A stretch of 64,000 nt of DNA from CAZZEX01 sp964653285 (GTDB lineage Bacteria; Chloroflexota; Anaerolineae; B4-G1). Each line of letters starts with the position of its first letter. Positions within the stretch are counted from its first letter, which is position 1. Positions 1-8,644 of this stretch are shown here, piece by piece. Position numbers and translations under genes: made by a program. Under the pieces are notes generated by a model that did no database searches, was not told the DNA's origin, and worked only from the letters and a program-made list of their open reading frames with translations. The stretch covers positions 1-64,000 of the forward strand of contig CAZZEX010000010.1 of the NCBI GenBank assembly GCA_964653285.1, read 5' to 3'.

Positions 1-2
1 GG

Positions 3-1124
3 TTACGGCGCAAGTTCCCGGAGCAACAGCGTCCCTTCAAGGTACCCTTCTATCCTGCTTTTCCCCTCATCGCCGCCAGCGCCTGTGTGCTGATGGGAGC
101 GTTCATCGAGCCGGGGGCTCTGGCTCTGGGTGGCGGGCTGTTGGCGTTAGGGCTGCTTGTCTACCAGTTGCGCTACCCGGTGGGCCGGGCGGTGGAGGTC
201 ACGGCCCAGACGGTGGAGGCGGCCCGTCGCGAGATCCTGGTGTCGGTGGCCAACCCCCTGGCCGCCGAGAGCCTGATCAAGATGGCAGTCATCGTGGGTC
301 AGGCCAGGGAGGAATCAACACTCGCCGCTCTGTCTGTGGTCAAGGTACCAGCAGCGACCCCGTTGGATTTGGCCCAGGACATTCTAGATAGGCAAGAGAG
401 CAGGCGCAAGGCACTGCTCAAACGGGTGGCGGACTATGCCCACGAACAGGGCGTGCCGGTGCGCACCCTGCTACGGGCGGCGCGGGGTATCTCGTCCGGC
501 GTCCTGGGCGTGACCGAGGCCCGGGGTGGCGTGGGGCTGATCCTGATGGGCTGGCATGGCCAGCTGACAACGCAGCGGGTGACGGGGAGCGTGGTCAAGG
601 ATGTGGTGCACGGCGCGAGGTGCGACGTGGCCGTGCTGCGTGCCCGGGAGGTGGGAGACATCAAACACGTGCTCGTCCCGGTCGGCGGTGGACCCCACAC
701 CCGTTTGGCCTTACGGTTGGCATGGGACATTGCCAAAGCCGAGGGAGGTTCCCTGACAGCGTTACGTATTATCCCCGAAGCAGGCGAGGTGGATATGGAA
801 GTGGAAGTGGACGTCCTGCGCCAGTTGGCCGAGGATGTGCTGGGAGTGATTCCCGAAGAGGTGACATTCAGTTTGAAACGCAGCGACTCCATTGTGGAAG
901 GTATCCTGGCGGAGTCCGTACAGACAGAAGGTCAGGCGGGGTACGACTTGATCGTCATCGGGGCTTCGGAGGAATGGTTCCTGAGGGACATGCTTTTCGG
1001 CTCCATCCCTGACCAGGTAGCGGATAGAGCGTCTTGCTCGGTACTCATGGTACGCGAGTACGAACCAGCACCTGTCTCCTGGCTGCGGAGGACGATCAAG
1101 AAGAGACCCGCACCCAGTACCTGA
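3..1124 (+). CDS. APC-family amino acid permease fused to two universal stress protein domains (5' truncated)
   Basis: The reading frame is open from base 3, so the gene begins before the window; the GTG at 87 is internal. Residues 1-65 read as the end of an amino acid/polyamine permease: a basic loop with LRRKFPEQQRPFKVPFYP followed by two hydrophobic segments. A first UspA-like domain follows at about 75-215 and a second at about 220-355. The second keeps a nucleotide-binding-like GAS..-x-GS pattern (VIGASEEW...LFGSIPDQV). Permeases with C-terminal Usp domains are a known architecture in which the Usp part is thought to sense energy or stress state in the cytoplasm. No obvious terminator follows. 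The family call is firm; the substrate is unknown. Confidence 0.85.
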   Translation, partial: LRRKFPEQQRPFKVPFYPAFPLIAASACVLMGAFIEPGALALGGGLLALGLLVYQLRYPVGRAVEVTAQTVEAARREILVSVANPLAAESLIKMAVIVGQAREESTLAALSVVKVPAATPLDLAQDILDRQESRRKALLKRVADYAHEQGVPVRTLLRAARGISSGVLGVTEARGGVGLILMGWHGQLTTQRVTGSVVKDVVHGARCDVAVLRAREVGDIKHVLVPVGGGPHTRLALRLAWDIAKAEGGSLTALRIIPEAGEVDMEVEVDVLRQLAEDVLGVIPEEVTFSLKRSDSIVEGILAESVQTEGQAGYDLIVIGASEEWFLRDMLFGSIPDQVADRASCSVLMVREYEPAPVSWLRRTIKKRPAPST

Positions 1125-1243
1125 GTAGGCGTTGAAGTGAACCCCTGAGATTGGACACTTTTTCGGCGATTCTTAGTTCAAATGCCCCGGCAACCATAAC
1201 TGGGCGGCCTGGCTGTGCCCAGTACAGTCTACAACCATAACAA

Positions 1244-1588
1244 CTACCTGGATAACAGCGTATTGAGTTTTTGCAGCACCTCGACCACCGTTGCGGCCGG
1301 TAATGTGCCCGCTAGCTCCGCCTCGCGGACACGCCAATCCAAGCTCTTGACTTGGTCAGCCAATATCACTCCACTGACAGCTAACCCGTTCGGTATCCGC
1401 ACCTCAAACGGGTATCCTTTGATTTGTCTCGTGATGGGACAGAGAATCGCCAGCCCCACCTTGCCATTGTAGGTTGCTGGCGAGAGTACCACAGCCGGCC
1501 GCCGCCCCGCTTGTTCATGCCCTGCTTGTGGATTCAAGGTGATCCAGACCGCGTCACCACGTTCAGGAATATAGGCCATCGGAATCAC
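1244..1588 (-). CDS. mazF: MazF/PemK-family toxin (endoribonuclease)
   Basis: A protein of about 114 residues with the MazF/PemK signature near the N-terminus: IPERGDAVWITLNPQAGHEQ, then GRRPAVVLSP and CPITRQIKGYPFEV. This family cleaves mRNA at short sequences and is held inactive by a MazE-type antitoxin. The GTG at 1588 gives a 4-base GTGA overlap with the antitoxin stop and lies just after an AGAGG. An ATG at 1579 (MAYIPERGD) matches the usual family start and is equally possible. Length is normal for the family and all core motifs look intact. Confidence 0.88.
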   Translation of the reverse strand: MIPMAYIPERGDAVWITLNPQAGHEQAGRRPAVVLSPATYNGKVGLAILCPITRQIKGYPFEVRIPNGLAVSGVILADQVKSLDWRVREAELAGTLPAATVVEVLQKLNTLLSR

Positions 1589-1827
1589 CACGCCTCTTTC
1601 CCCACCGCAGGGCCGGTCTCGATTTCACCGTGCAAATTGTCTTCAGTTACTTGCGCCAACAGGTGTTCGAGTGTCAGGGCGGGCTCGACAACCGGTACGA
1701 TGACCAACTGCCCATCCACCAGCGACACTTCAACTGGCGAATTCCGCTGCAACCCGATTTCAATGGCAAAAGGTTTGGGGATGCGTAGGGCCAAACTATT
1801 GCCCCATTTTTGCACTCGCGTTCTCAT
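1585..1827 (-). CDS. mazE: MazE-type antitoxin (AbrB/SpoVT fold)
   Basis: An 80-residue protein beginning MRTRVQKWGNSLALRIPK, the typical swapped-hairpin AbrB DNA-binding N-terminus of MazE antitoxins, followed by an acidic tail for toxin binding. The ATG at 1827 was chosen because AAGGAG lies 7 bases upstream and family homology begins there; the frame itself is open to 1869. It is co-transcribed with mazF (overlapping stop and start). MazE proteins usually bind their own promoter with the toxin, so autoregulation is expected, though I could not define an operator. Confidence 0.88.
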   Translation of the reverse strand: MRTRVQKWGNSLALRIPKPFAIEIGLQRNSPVEVSLVDGQLVIVPVVEPALTLEHLLAQVTEDNLHGEIETGPAVGKEAW

Positions 1828-1968
1828 AGCAATATCTCCTTTCGTGTATCTACTAAGAAGATACATCAACTCGGCATTTTTGTCAAGCCAGTCGTGAGCG
1901 CCATCCTATGGCAGGCGACTGGTCATCAAATGTCAGCAGCCAGGATGGATGGTGCATTCCGTTCTTGT

Positions 1969-2038
1969 ATTGTAACGGAATTGTAACCTCACGGCCTCAC
2001 ACTTCGCGCTAAAATCAGAGTTACAGGTTCAGTTACAG
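1969..2038 (+). promoter_or_regulatory. Four TGTAAC half-sites upstream of the hydrolase gene
   Basis: ATTGTAAC occurs at 1969-1976 and 1980-1987 (period 11). The inverted form GTTACA occurs at 2020-2025 and 2032-2037 (period 12). The two pairs face each other around a TAAAAT at about 2010-2015 that could be a -10 box. The arrangement looks like a regulator-binding region controlling the gene that starts at 2093. The binding protein is unknown. Confidence 0.4.
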
Positions 2039-2092
2039 ACTCAAATTGGGGCTGCAGATCCTCTCTGATCGGAATGGAGTGAGGAGGATGTC

Positions 2093-3442
2093 GTGACGCT
2101 TCACACAATCAATGGGCAGCAGATTTATGCTGTTGAAGAGGGCCAGCCAAACCGCCAGGTGGCGCTGTTGATCCACGGCTGGTCAAGCTCGTGGTATGCT
2201 ATGTCACCTTTGCTCGGGCTGTTGAGCCAGCGCTTCCAGGCTATTGCCGTTGACCTGCCCGGCTTCGGCAAATCGCCGCCCCTGCCCGAACGCGTGACGA
2301 TCCCTGCCTATGCAGATTTACTGGCTGATTTCATTGAGGAGGTGACCGACGGCCCGGTTGTGCTCGTAGGTCACTCGATGGGGGGCATGATCAGCCTGAC
2401 CATGGCTTTGCGCTACCCGGTCCTGGTCGAGCGCATGGTCTTGATTGGCCCAACCATCAGCGGCCGCCTATCGCCATACATCAATCTGGTTGTCTCGCCG
2501 ATTACCCTTCTGGAACGCTTTGGGTTGGGTAGCCTGATCGTGTCCACCTTCGAACGGTTGATGGTGGGCATCACCGACCGCCTGATGCGTCCGGCCTCCT
2601 TTGCCGAGCGCACCGGGATCACTGAAGATGATTATAAGCGCCTGCGGGCCGATGTCCGCCGGCGTGGTCAGGGCCGGGTGCGAGCCGAATGCTTCTTCGC
2701 CATGCGCGAGGGTGACCTGCGCGGCCGGCTGAGCCAGGTCGAAGCGCCCTCCCTGGTGTTGTGGGGGGCAGAGGACAACACGGTCCCCTTGCGAGATGCT
2801 GGCGTGGTAGCCGACGAGTGGCCCGAGGCTGACCTGCGCATCATTCCAAAGGCCGGACACTGGGCCCACTTCGAGACACCTGATATCACCCGCCGCCAGA
2901 TTGCTTCCTTCCTCGGCCTTCCACTGTTCAGCAACGAACTTCACACCCCTGTCGATGACGAGGAATTTATGCGGATTCGCGAGGTGGCGCAGTTCCTGGC
3001 CCACTCCGACGTTGGGAACAACCTGAACCTGGCCCAGCGCACCCGCCTGGCAGCCCAATTCCGACAGCGCGTTTATCCCCCCCATGTCAACATCGTCAGT
3101 GCCGACGAGGCTGGCAACGAGCTGTACATCGTACAAGCTGGCACAGTGGAAGTCTGGAGCGACCCAGAGCATCCCGGACAGGGGCCCAAGAATCCTCGCC
3201 GCCGGGACATCTCGAAGCCCGGCCGGCTCGTCGGCGAACTCGCTATGCTGGACCAGGGACTGCGCAGCGCCGACCTGGTCGCCGGCCCAGAGGGAGCTAT
3301 GGTATTGGCGTTGGAACGGGACCGGCTGCTGGCCCTGTGCGAGGATGACGCCATACTGGGCACCCGGCTGTTGTGGAACATTGCCAGGGCCTGGTCCCAG
3401 CGGGTGCGCTTCATCCTCTGGCAACTTGAGCGGGCATCGTAG
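2093..3442 (+). CDS. Alpha/beta hydrolase fused to a C-terminal cyclic-nucleotide-binding-like domain
   Basis: 449 residues. Residues 20-275 are an alpha/beta hydrolase: HG oxyanion motif at 28-29, nucleophile Ser95 in GHSMGG, probable acid Asp230 (WGAEDNTVP) and His258 (AGHW). Residues about 295-440 resemble a cNMP-binding/CRP N-terminal barrel (ELYIVQAGTVEVW, then RLVGELAMLDQGLRSADLVA), but the phosphate-binding cassette is degenerate, so ligand binding is uncertain. The GTG start lies 6 bases after GAGGAGG. The Clp1-like gene begins 16 bases downstream, so the two probably form one transcript. The substrate cannot be inferred. The likely logic is a hydrolase controlled or localised by a sensor domain. 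Confidence 0.82.
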   Translation: MTLHTINGQQIYAVEEGQPNRQVALLIHGWSSSWYAMSPLLGLLSQRFQAIAVDLPGFGKSPPLPERVTIPAYADLLADFIEEVTDGPVVLVGHSMGGMISLTMALRYPVLVERMVLIGPTISGRLSPYINLVVSPITLLERFGLGSLIVSTFERLMVGITDRLMRPASFAERTGITEDDYKRLRADVRRRGQGRVRAECFFAMREGDLRGRLSQVEAPSLVLWGAEDNTVPLRDAGVVADEWPEADLRIIPKAGHWAHFETPDITRRQIASFLGLPLFSNELHTPVDDEEFMRIREVAQFLAHSDVGNNLNLAQRTRLAAQFRQRVYPPHVNIVSADEAGNELYIVQAGTVEVWSDPEHPGQGPKNPRRRDISKPGRLVGELAMLDQGLRSADLVAGPEGAMVLALERDRLLALCEDDAILGTRLLWNIARAWSQRVRFILWQLERAS

Positions 3443-3458
3443 AGGCAGAGAACGAGGA

Positions 3459-4334
3459 ATGAATGATATACGCGTCGAAATTCCCCCTGCCTGGAAACGG
3501 ATCACGCTCTCCGCGCTGAGCGGCACGCTGCTCATCGTCGGCGCGCCGGATACGGGCAAATCCACCTTCGCCCGCTACCTCTACCGCCGTCTTTGCGCTC
3601 ACCACGAGCGGATCGCCTTCATAGACGGGGACGTCGGCCAGGCTACGCTCGGCCCGCCGACGACGATGACGCTGGCGCTGGGCGAGCCCGGCGACGACGG
3701 TTTCCCGCCCGCTGGCCCGCGCTTTCGCACCTTCGTCGGCGACGTCTCCCCGCGCCGCCATATGCTGCCCACCCTCGTTGGCGCACATAGGCTGGTGCGC
3801 AAGGCACGCGGGGAAGGAGCCACCGCCATTCTGTTCGACACGACCGGGTTGGTGGACCCGGCCTATGGCGGTGGTGAACTCAAGCGTGCGAAGGTAGAAC
3901 TGCTGCAGCCCACCGTGGTCGTGGGCATCCAGCGCGGAAGCGAGTTGGAGCACCTGCTGCTCCCACTGCGCCATAGCCGCCGCACGCGCGTGATAGACCT
4001 CCCGGCCTCGTGGGCCGCCCGGCGTCGTGAGGTGCCCATCCGCCAGGAGCACCGTGTTGCTCTTTTTCGCCGCTACTTCGAGGGGGCCCATACGTTAGAG
4101 GCGGCGTGGCACCGGTTGGCCGTCTTTCCGACTCCCGCCTTCACCCCTCACCGGCTGGTGGCACTGGAGGACAGCGAGGGATTCGCGCTGGCGCTGGGCA
4201 TTGTCGTCGCCAGCGACCCGGGCCGTAACGCGGTTACGCTATATACCCCTCTTCCCTCGCTGACAGGCGTGGATGCTATCCACCTGGGCGACCTGGCACT
4301 CGATCCCCGTACTCTTCACGAATCGCGGCTCTGA
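3459..4334 (+). CDS. Clp1/Grc3-like P-loop kinase (putative polynucleotide 5'-hydroxyl kinase)
   Basis: 291 residues. Walker A is GAPDTGKST at 28-36, followed by IDGDVGQATLGPPTTM at 55-70, the Clp1/Grc3-type lid and metal-binding segment. Eukaryotic and archaeal members phosphorylate the 5'-OH of RNA or DNA; bacterial members are little studied. The ATG at 3459 was chosen because ACGAGG precedes it and homology begins there; the frame is open upstream inside the hydrolase gene. The C-terminal 100 residues may form the small domain seen after the kinase in this family. The enzymatic role here is inferred from motifs only. Confidence 0.75.
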   Translation: MNDIRVEIPPAWKRITLSALSGTLLIVGAPDTGKSTFARYLYRRLCAHHERIAFIDGDVGQATLGPPTTMTLALGEPGDDGFPPAGPRFRTFVGDVSPRRHMLPTLVGAHRLVRKARGEGATAILFDTTGLVDPAYGGGELKRAKVELLQPTVVVGIQRGSELEHLLLPLRHSRRTRVIDLPASWAARRREVPIRQEHRVALFRRYFEGAHTLEAAWHRLAVFPTPAFTPHRLVALEDSEGFALALGIVVASDPGRNAVTLYTPLPSLTGVDAIHLGDLALDPRTLHESRL

Positions 4335-4359
4335 CAAAAATTCATTGGTCATTGGTCAG

Positions 4360-4388
4360 TTGCCTGCCTGAGCCACTGGTGTTATAAT
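4360..4388 (+). promoter_or_regulatory. Sigma-70-type promoter of pstS, near-leaderless
   Basis: TTGCCT at 4360-4365, 17-base spacer, perfect TATAAT at 4383-4388. The pstS ATG is only 10 bases past the -10 box, so the mRNA would start at or just before the start codon. No Shine-Dalgarno sequence lies between. Confidence 0.7.
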
Positions 4389-4397
4389 CTGCGCGGC

Positions 4398-5270
4398 ATG
4401 CGTAAGCCCTTCATCGTCTGCATCCTGCTCGGTTTGCTCGTCGCCTGCCGCCCGGCTGAAGGGGAAGCGGGAGCACCTGGCGTCGCCATCCAGAATGTCG
4501 GCTCCGACACGATCGTCAACCTGGCGCTGGCCTGGGTGGAGACGTATCAGGCACACCACCCCGACGTGCGCATCGCCGTGACCGGGGGGGGCTCCGGCAC
4601 CGGCATCGCCGGCCTGGTGAACGGCACGGTGGACATCGCCAATGCCTCCCGCCGTATGAAGCCGGAGGAGATAGAGGCAGCCCAGGACAATGGCATCGTG
4701 CCGGTCGAACATGTCGTTGCCCGCGACGCCATCGCCGTCGTCGTCCACCCCTCCAACCTGGTGGAGCGCCTCACGCTCCAGCAACTCTCGGACATCTTCA
4801 GCGGTCAGATCACCAACTGGTCGGAGGTGGGGGGGGACGACCGGCCCATCGTGCTCCTCTCGCGGGAGTCGAACTCTGGCACGCACGTCTACTTCTTGGA
4901 GCAGGTGGTGCGATTGGGAGATAAACACGCCCCGACGCTCTTTTCGCCCAACACGCTGCTGATGCCCTCGTCGGAGGGGATCGGCGCCGAGGTGCGCCAG
5001 AACCCCAATGCCATCGGCTACGACGGGCTGGGGTACGTCACTCCCGACCAAAAGACCATCGCCGTCGCTGCCAGCCCGGAAGGCCCGTTCGTGCTACCGA
5101 CCGTCGAGACGGTCAACGACGGGAGCTATCCCATCGCCCGCGATCTCTATATGTACACCGCCGGAGAGCCGCAAGGGGCCATCGCTGAATACCTGGCCTG
5201 GATTCACTCACCGGAAGGGCAGGCGATTGTGGCTGAGTTAGGTTTCGTGCCATTAGCAACAGGTGGTTAG
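4398..5270 (+). CDS. pstS: Phosphate ABC transporter substrate-binding lipoprotein PstS
   Basis: 290 residues with a short lipoprotein signal peptide and lipobox LLVAC (Cys17). The mature part is a PBP-like domain of the PstS2 type: QNVGSDTI, GGGSGTGIAGLVNGTVDIANASR, and SRESNSGTHVYF, which bind phosphate in this family. It would sit outside the membrane and hand phosphate to PstCA. It is the first gene of a pst cluster and has its own promoter. Downstream lie a palindromic-repeat patch and then pstC, 125 bases on. Confidence 0.92.
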   Translation: MRKPFIVCILLGLLVACRPAEGEAGAPGVAIQNVGSDTIVNLALAWVETYQAHHPDVRIAVTGGGSGTGIAGLVNGTVDIANASRRMKPEEIEAAQDNGIVPVEHVVARDAIAVVVHPSNLVERLTLQQLSDIFSGQITNWSEVGGDDRPIVLLSRESNSGTHVYFLEQVVRLGDKHAPTLFSPNTLLMPSSEGIGAEVRQNPNAIGYDGLGYVTPDQKTIAVAASPEGPFVLPTVETVNDGSYPIARDLYMYTAGEPQGAIAEYLAWIHSPEGQAIVAELGFVPLATGG

Positions 5271-5280
5271 GTCAAGGGTT

Positions 5281-5373
5281 GCACCGCCGTAAACAGGCGG
5301 TGCTGGATTGCAAGCCGGCTCAGCACCGGCTCTTCAGGCCGGTGCGCACCGTGCCGCTGTAAACAGGCGGCGC
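5281..5373. repeat. Cluster of three 23-bp GC-rich palindromes
   Basis: 5281-5303 is an 8-bp arm GCACCGCC, loop GTAAACA, arm GGCGGTGC. 5323-5345 is arm GCACCGGC, loop TCTTCAG, arm GCCGGTGC. 5351-5373 is an imperfect copy with loop TGTAAACA. Close relatives occur inside coding sequence at 53439-53490 and 60183-60238. Between pstS and pstC the hairpins could also reduce read-through or stabilise the pstS mRNA. Confidence 0.85.
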
Positions 5374-5395
5374 TAGAGAAACCGGAAATTCAGCA

Positions 5396-6289
5396 ATGAA
5401 ACATACTTCCTTCTCCGAATACATCATCGAGCGCCTGATCCGCGTGACCGGCGTCCTGGTTATTCTCTTCCTGGCGCTGATCTTTTTGTTCCTGCTGCGC
5501 GAGGGCGGCGCGACGTTCCTCGAGGTTCCGCTGCGCGACCTGCTCCAGACCCGCTGGTATCCCAACGAGGGACACTTTGGCCTCCTGCCGTTGGTGCTGG
5601 GATCGCTCATGGTGACGCTGGGGGCGGCGGTCATCAGCCTGCCGCTGGGGCTGCTGACGGCGGTCTTTATCGCCGAGGTATCTCCCCGCTGGGTGCGCGA
5701 GATCCTCAAGCCCTTCATTGAGGTCCTCGCCGGCATCCCCTCAGTGGTGCTGGGCTTCCTGGGGATGCTGGTCGTCTCGCCGCTGATCCGCGAGCACCTG
5801 GGTGCTCCGACCGGCCTGACCGCGCTGTCCGGCGCGGTGATGTTGGGCTACATGGCGCTGCCGACCATCATCAGCGTGGCCGAGGATGCGCTGGATGCCG
5901 TGCCCAAGTCCTACCGCGACGCGGCGCTGGCACTGGGGGCCACCCACTGGCAGACGATCTGGCGGGTGACGGTGCCGGCGGCCCGCTCCGGCATCCTGAC
6001 GGCGATGATGCTGGGGGTGGGGCGAGCCATCGGCGAGACGATGGCGGTGATGATGGTCACGGGCAACGCGGCGCGCATGCCGCTCACGTTCGACTCGTTC
6101 CTGAGGCCAGTGCGCACGATGACGGCGACCATCGCCGCCGAGATGGGCGAGGTAGCCCAGGGGAGCACCCATTATCACGTCCTGTTCGCCGTCGGCCTGG
6201 CGCTCTTTCTCGTCACCTTCGTCATCAACCTGGTCGCCGCGTGGACGATTTTCCGGCAGGGGAAGCGGTACGGGAGATTGTTGTCGTGA
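5396..6289 (+). CDS. pstC: Phosphate ABC transporter permease PstC
   Basis: 297 residues with about six membrane segments, the first at about 15-38. The permease (EAA-like) loop reads SYRDAALALGATHWQTIWRVTVPAARSGI at about 175-203, the site that contacts the ATPase. Residues LAGIPSVVLGFLGM are typical of PstC. It forms the inner-membrane channel with PstA. Normal length. It is separated from pstA by an inserted small gene with repeat flanks (6297-6826). Confidence 0.93.
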   Translation: MKHTSFSEYIIERLIRVTGVLVILFLALIFLFLLREGGATFLEVPLRDLLQTRWYPNEGHFGLLPLVLGSLMVTLGAAVISLPLGLLTAVFIAEVSPRWVREILKPFIEVLAGIPSVVLGFLGMLVVSPLIREHLGAPTGLTALSGAVMLGYMALPTIISVAEDALDAVPKSYRDAALALGATHWQTIWRVTVPAARSGILTAMMLGVGRAIGETMAVMMVTGNAARMPLTFDSFLRPVRTMTATIAAEMGEVAQGSTHYHVLFAVGLALFLVTFVINLVAAWTIFRQGKRYGRLLS

Positions 6290-6296
6290 TGAGGTG

Positions 6297-6365
6297 CAGG
6301 AGACAAGGGGCAGGGGGCAAGAGGCAGGAGGCAAGAAGCAGGGGGCAAGAAGCAGGAGGCAAAGG
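6297..6365 (+). repeat. GCAGGAGGCAAG-type short tandem repeat, left flank of the inserted gene
   Basis: Degenerate 7-base units of the form GGCAAGA/AGCAGGA repeat directly upstream of the four-helix-bundle gene. The segment GCAGGAGGCAAGAAGCAGG matches 17 of 19 bases of the reverse complement of the right-flank repeat at 6784-6826, so the gene sits between inverted near-repeats. Related arrays lie at 37411-37443 and 48478-48545. Confidence 0.75.
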
Positions 6366-6782
6366 ATGGCAGGGTTCAATTATGAGGAGTGGCTGGCGCA
6401 GGTTCCGGAGAGTATCAAGCAGGACCCTCTCTGGAACTTCCGGGTCTATCCCAAGGCACTCCTGCTCTCTGACCTGGTGTGGGAAGATACCGACCGGATG
6501 ATAAAAGACCCGCGTGGCAGGGTAATAGCCAAACAACTGATCAGGAGCGTGGGCTCCATTTGCGCCAACATCGAGGAAGGCCACGAGCGCGGCTTCGGCA
6601 AAGAGAACGCCTACTTCCAGCGTGTCGCGCTTGGCTCTGCCCGTGAGTCCCGAGGTTGGTACTATCGCGGTCGTCGCTTTCTGAGTCCCGAGGTGTTCGA
6701 GCACCGCGTTCAACTGCTCGACGAGATTGTGGCCGCCCTTGTCCTCTCGTCCGACCAACAAAGGCGACACTGCAAGCAATGA
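6366..6782 (+). CDS. Four-helix bundle protein (23S rRNA intervening-sequence protein family)
   Basis: 138 residues, mostly helical. The segment VIAKQLIRSVGSICANIEEGHERG is the hallmark of the family first found in 23S rRNA intervening sequences, followed by E-N-A-Y-F-Q-R and A-R-E-S-R. The biochemical function is unknown; the family often occurs as solitary inserted genes. ATG 6366 is preceded by GGCAAAGG and homology starts nearby (the frame extends to 6294 only through the repeat). It lies in the same direction between pstC and pstA, flanked by inverted short tandem repeats, which suggests insertion as a cassette without breaking the pst transcript. Confidence 0.85.
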   Translation: MAGFNYEEWLAQVPESIKQDPLWNFRVYPKALLLSDLVWEDTDRMIKDPRGRVIAKQLIRSVGSICANIEEGHERGFGKENAYFQRVALGSARESRGWYYRGRRFLSPEVFEHRVQLLDEIVAALVLSSDQQRRHCKQ

Positions 6783-6783
6783 C

Positions 6784-6826
6784 TGCATCCTGCATCCTGC
6801 ATCCTGCATCTTGCATCCTGCATCTT
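6784..6826 (+). repeat. TGCATCC short tandem repeat, right flank of the inserted gene
   Basis: About six 7-base units TGCATCC/TGCATCT in a row. It is the inverted counterpart of the array at 6297-6365. Confidence 0.85.
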
Positions 6827-6839
6827 ACCCTGTGACTAA

Positions 6840-7688
<849 letters not shown>

Positions 7689-7695
7689 ACCGCAA

Positions 7696-8460
7696 ATGGC
7701 AGAATCACCTAAATTCTTGTTGGACAGGGTTTCCTACACCTACGAAGACGGCGTCCAGGCGCTGTGTGACATTAGCCTGTGCATCTACCCACGCGAAATC
7801 ACCGCCGTCTTTGGCCCGGCGGGCGGGGGGAAGTCCACGCTGTTGCGGCTCCTGAACCGGCTCAACGATCTGATCCCGGGGCGGCGTCTGGAGGGCCGCG
7901 TCTTACTGGACGGCGAGGATATCTATGCACCGGGGGTGGACGTGCACGCGCTGCGCCGGCGCGTGGGGATGGTTTTCGCTACCCCGGTCCCGCTGCCGAT
8001 GAGTATCCGGCAGAACCTGACCTATGGGCCAGAACTGGCGGGCGTACGCGATCGTGCCAGGCTGGACGAACTGGTCGAGCGCAGCCTGCGGGCGGCGGCG
8101 CTGTGGGATGAGGTGAAGGATCGGCTGGACGAGCCGGCCACCGCGCTTTCGGGCGGACAGCAGCAGCGGCTGTGCCTGGCTCGCACGTTGGCGCTGGAGC
8201 CGGAGGTGATCCTGCTCGACGAACCGACCTCAGGGCTGGATCCCATCTCGACCGCCAAGGTTGAGGCCAGCCTGCAGGCGCTGAAGCAGCGCTACACGAT
8301 CGTCATTGTTCCCCACAGCGTACAGCAGGCTGCCCGGGTGGCCGATCACGCTGTCTTCATGTTGCAGGGGGGGCTGGTTGAGGAGGGGCCAGGCGGGCAA
8401 TTGTTCACCAAGCCCCGCGACCAGCGTACCGAGGACTATATCACCGGGCGCTTTGGATGA
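7696..8460 (+). CDS. pstB: Phosphate ABC transporter ATP-binding protein PstB
   Basis: 254 residues, a complete ABC ATPase: Walker A GPAGGGKST at 40-48 (PstB more often has GPSGCGKST), ABC signature LSGGQ at 151-155, Walker B VILLDEP at 171-177 and switch His207. It drives phosphate import through PstCA. No phoU follows, which is unusual but not rare in this phylum. Transcription probably ends at the hairpin at 8586-8616. Confidence 0.93.
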   Translation: MAESPKFLLDRVSYTYEDGVQALCDISLCIYPREITAVFGPAGGGKSTLLRLLNRLNDLIPGRRLEGRVLLDGEDIYAPGVDVHALRRRVGMVFATPVPLPMSIRQNLTYGPELAGVRDRARLDELVERSLRAAALWDEVKDRLDEPATALSGGQQQRLCLARTLALEPEVILLDEPTSGLDPISTAKVEASLQALKQRYTIVIVPHSVQQAARVADHAVFMLQGGLVEEGPGGQLFTKPRDQRTEDYITGRFG

Positions 8461-8585
8461 GAACGCGGACGATTCCCGGAGCCAATTGACCACTACGGGA
8501 TATCTGCCTCGCTGGTTTGGTTCTACGCTATCACCAGCGTCGAGTTGAAGAGGGGGCAGTAGCGTTATACGGGCCTCGGACGCAC

Positions 8586-8616
8586 GAGGGCCAGCCTCCC
8601 GGCGAGGCTGGCCCTC
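8586..8616. terminator. Hairpin between convergent pstB and slipin operons
   Basis: A perfect 13-bp stem (GAGGGCCAGCCTC and its complement) with loop CCGGC. The following sequence is only weakly T-rich. Its position between convergent operons suggests bidirectional termination. Confidence 0.65.
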
Positions 8617-8644
8617 TGCTTTCACTCCGGTTCTCAACCGGTTC

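Noticed and set aside
2468..3565. 365-residue minus-strand open frame
   Set aside because: Antisense to the hydrolase gene, which has catalytic motifs and a strong ribosome-binding site. The antisense product has no recognisable feature.
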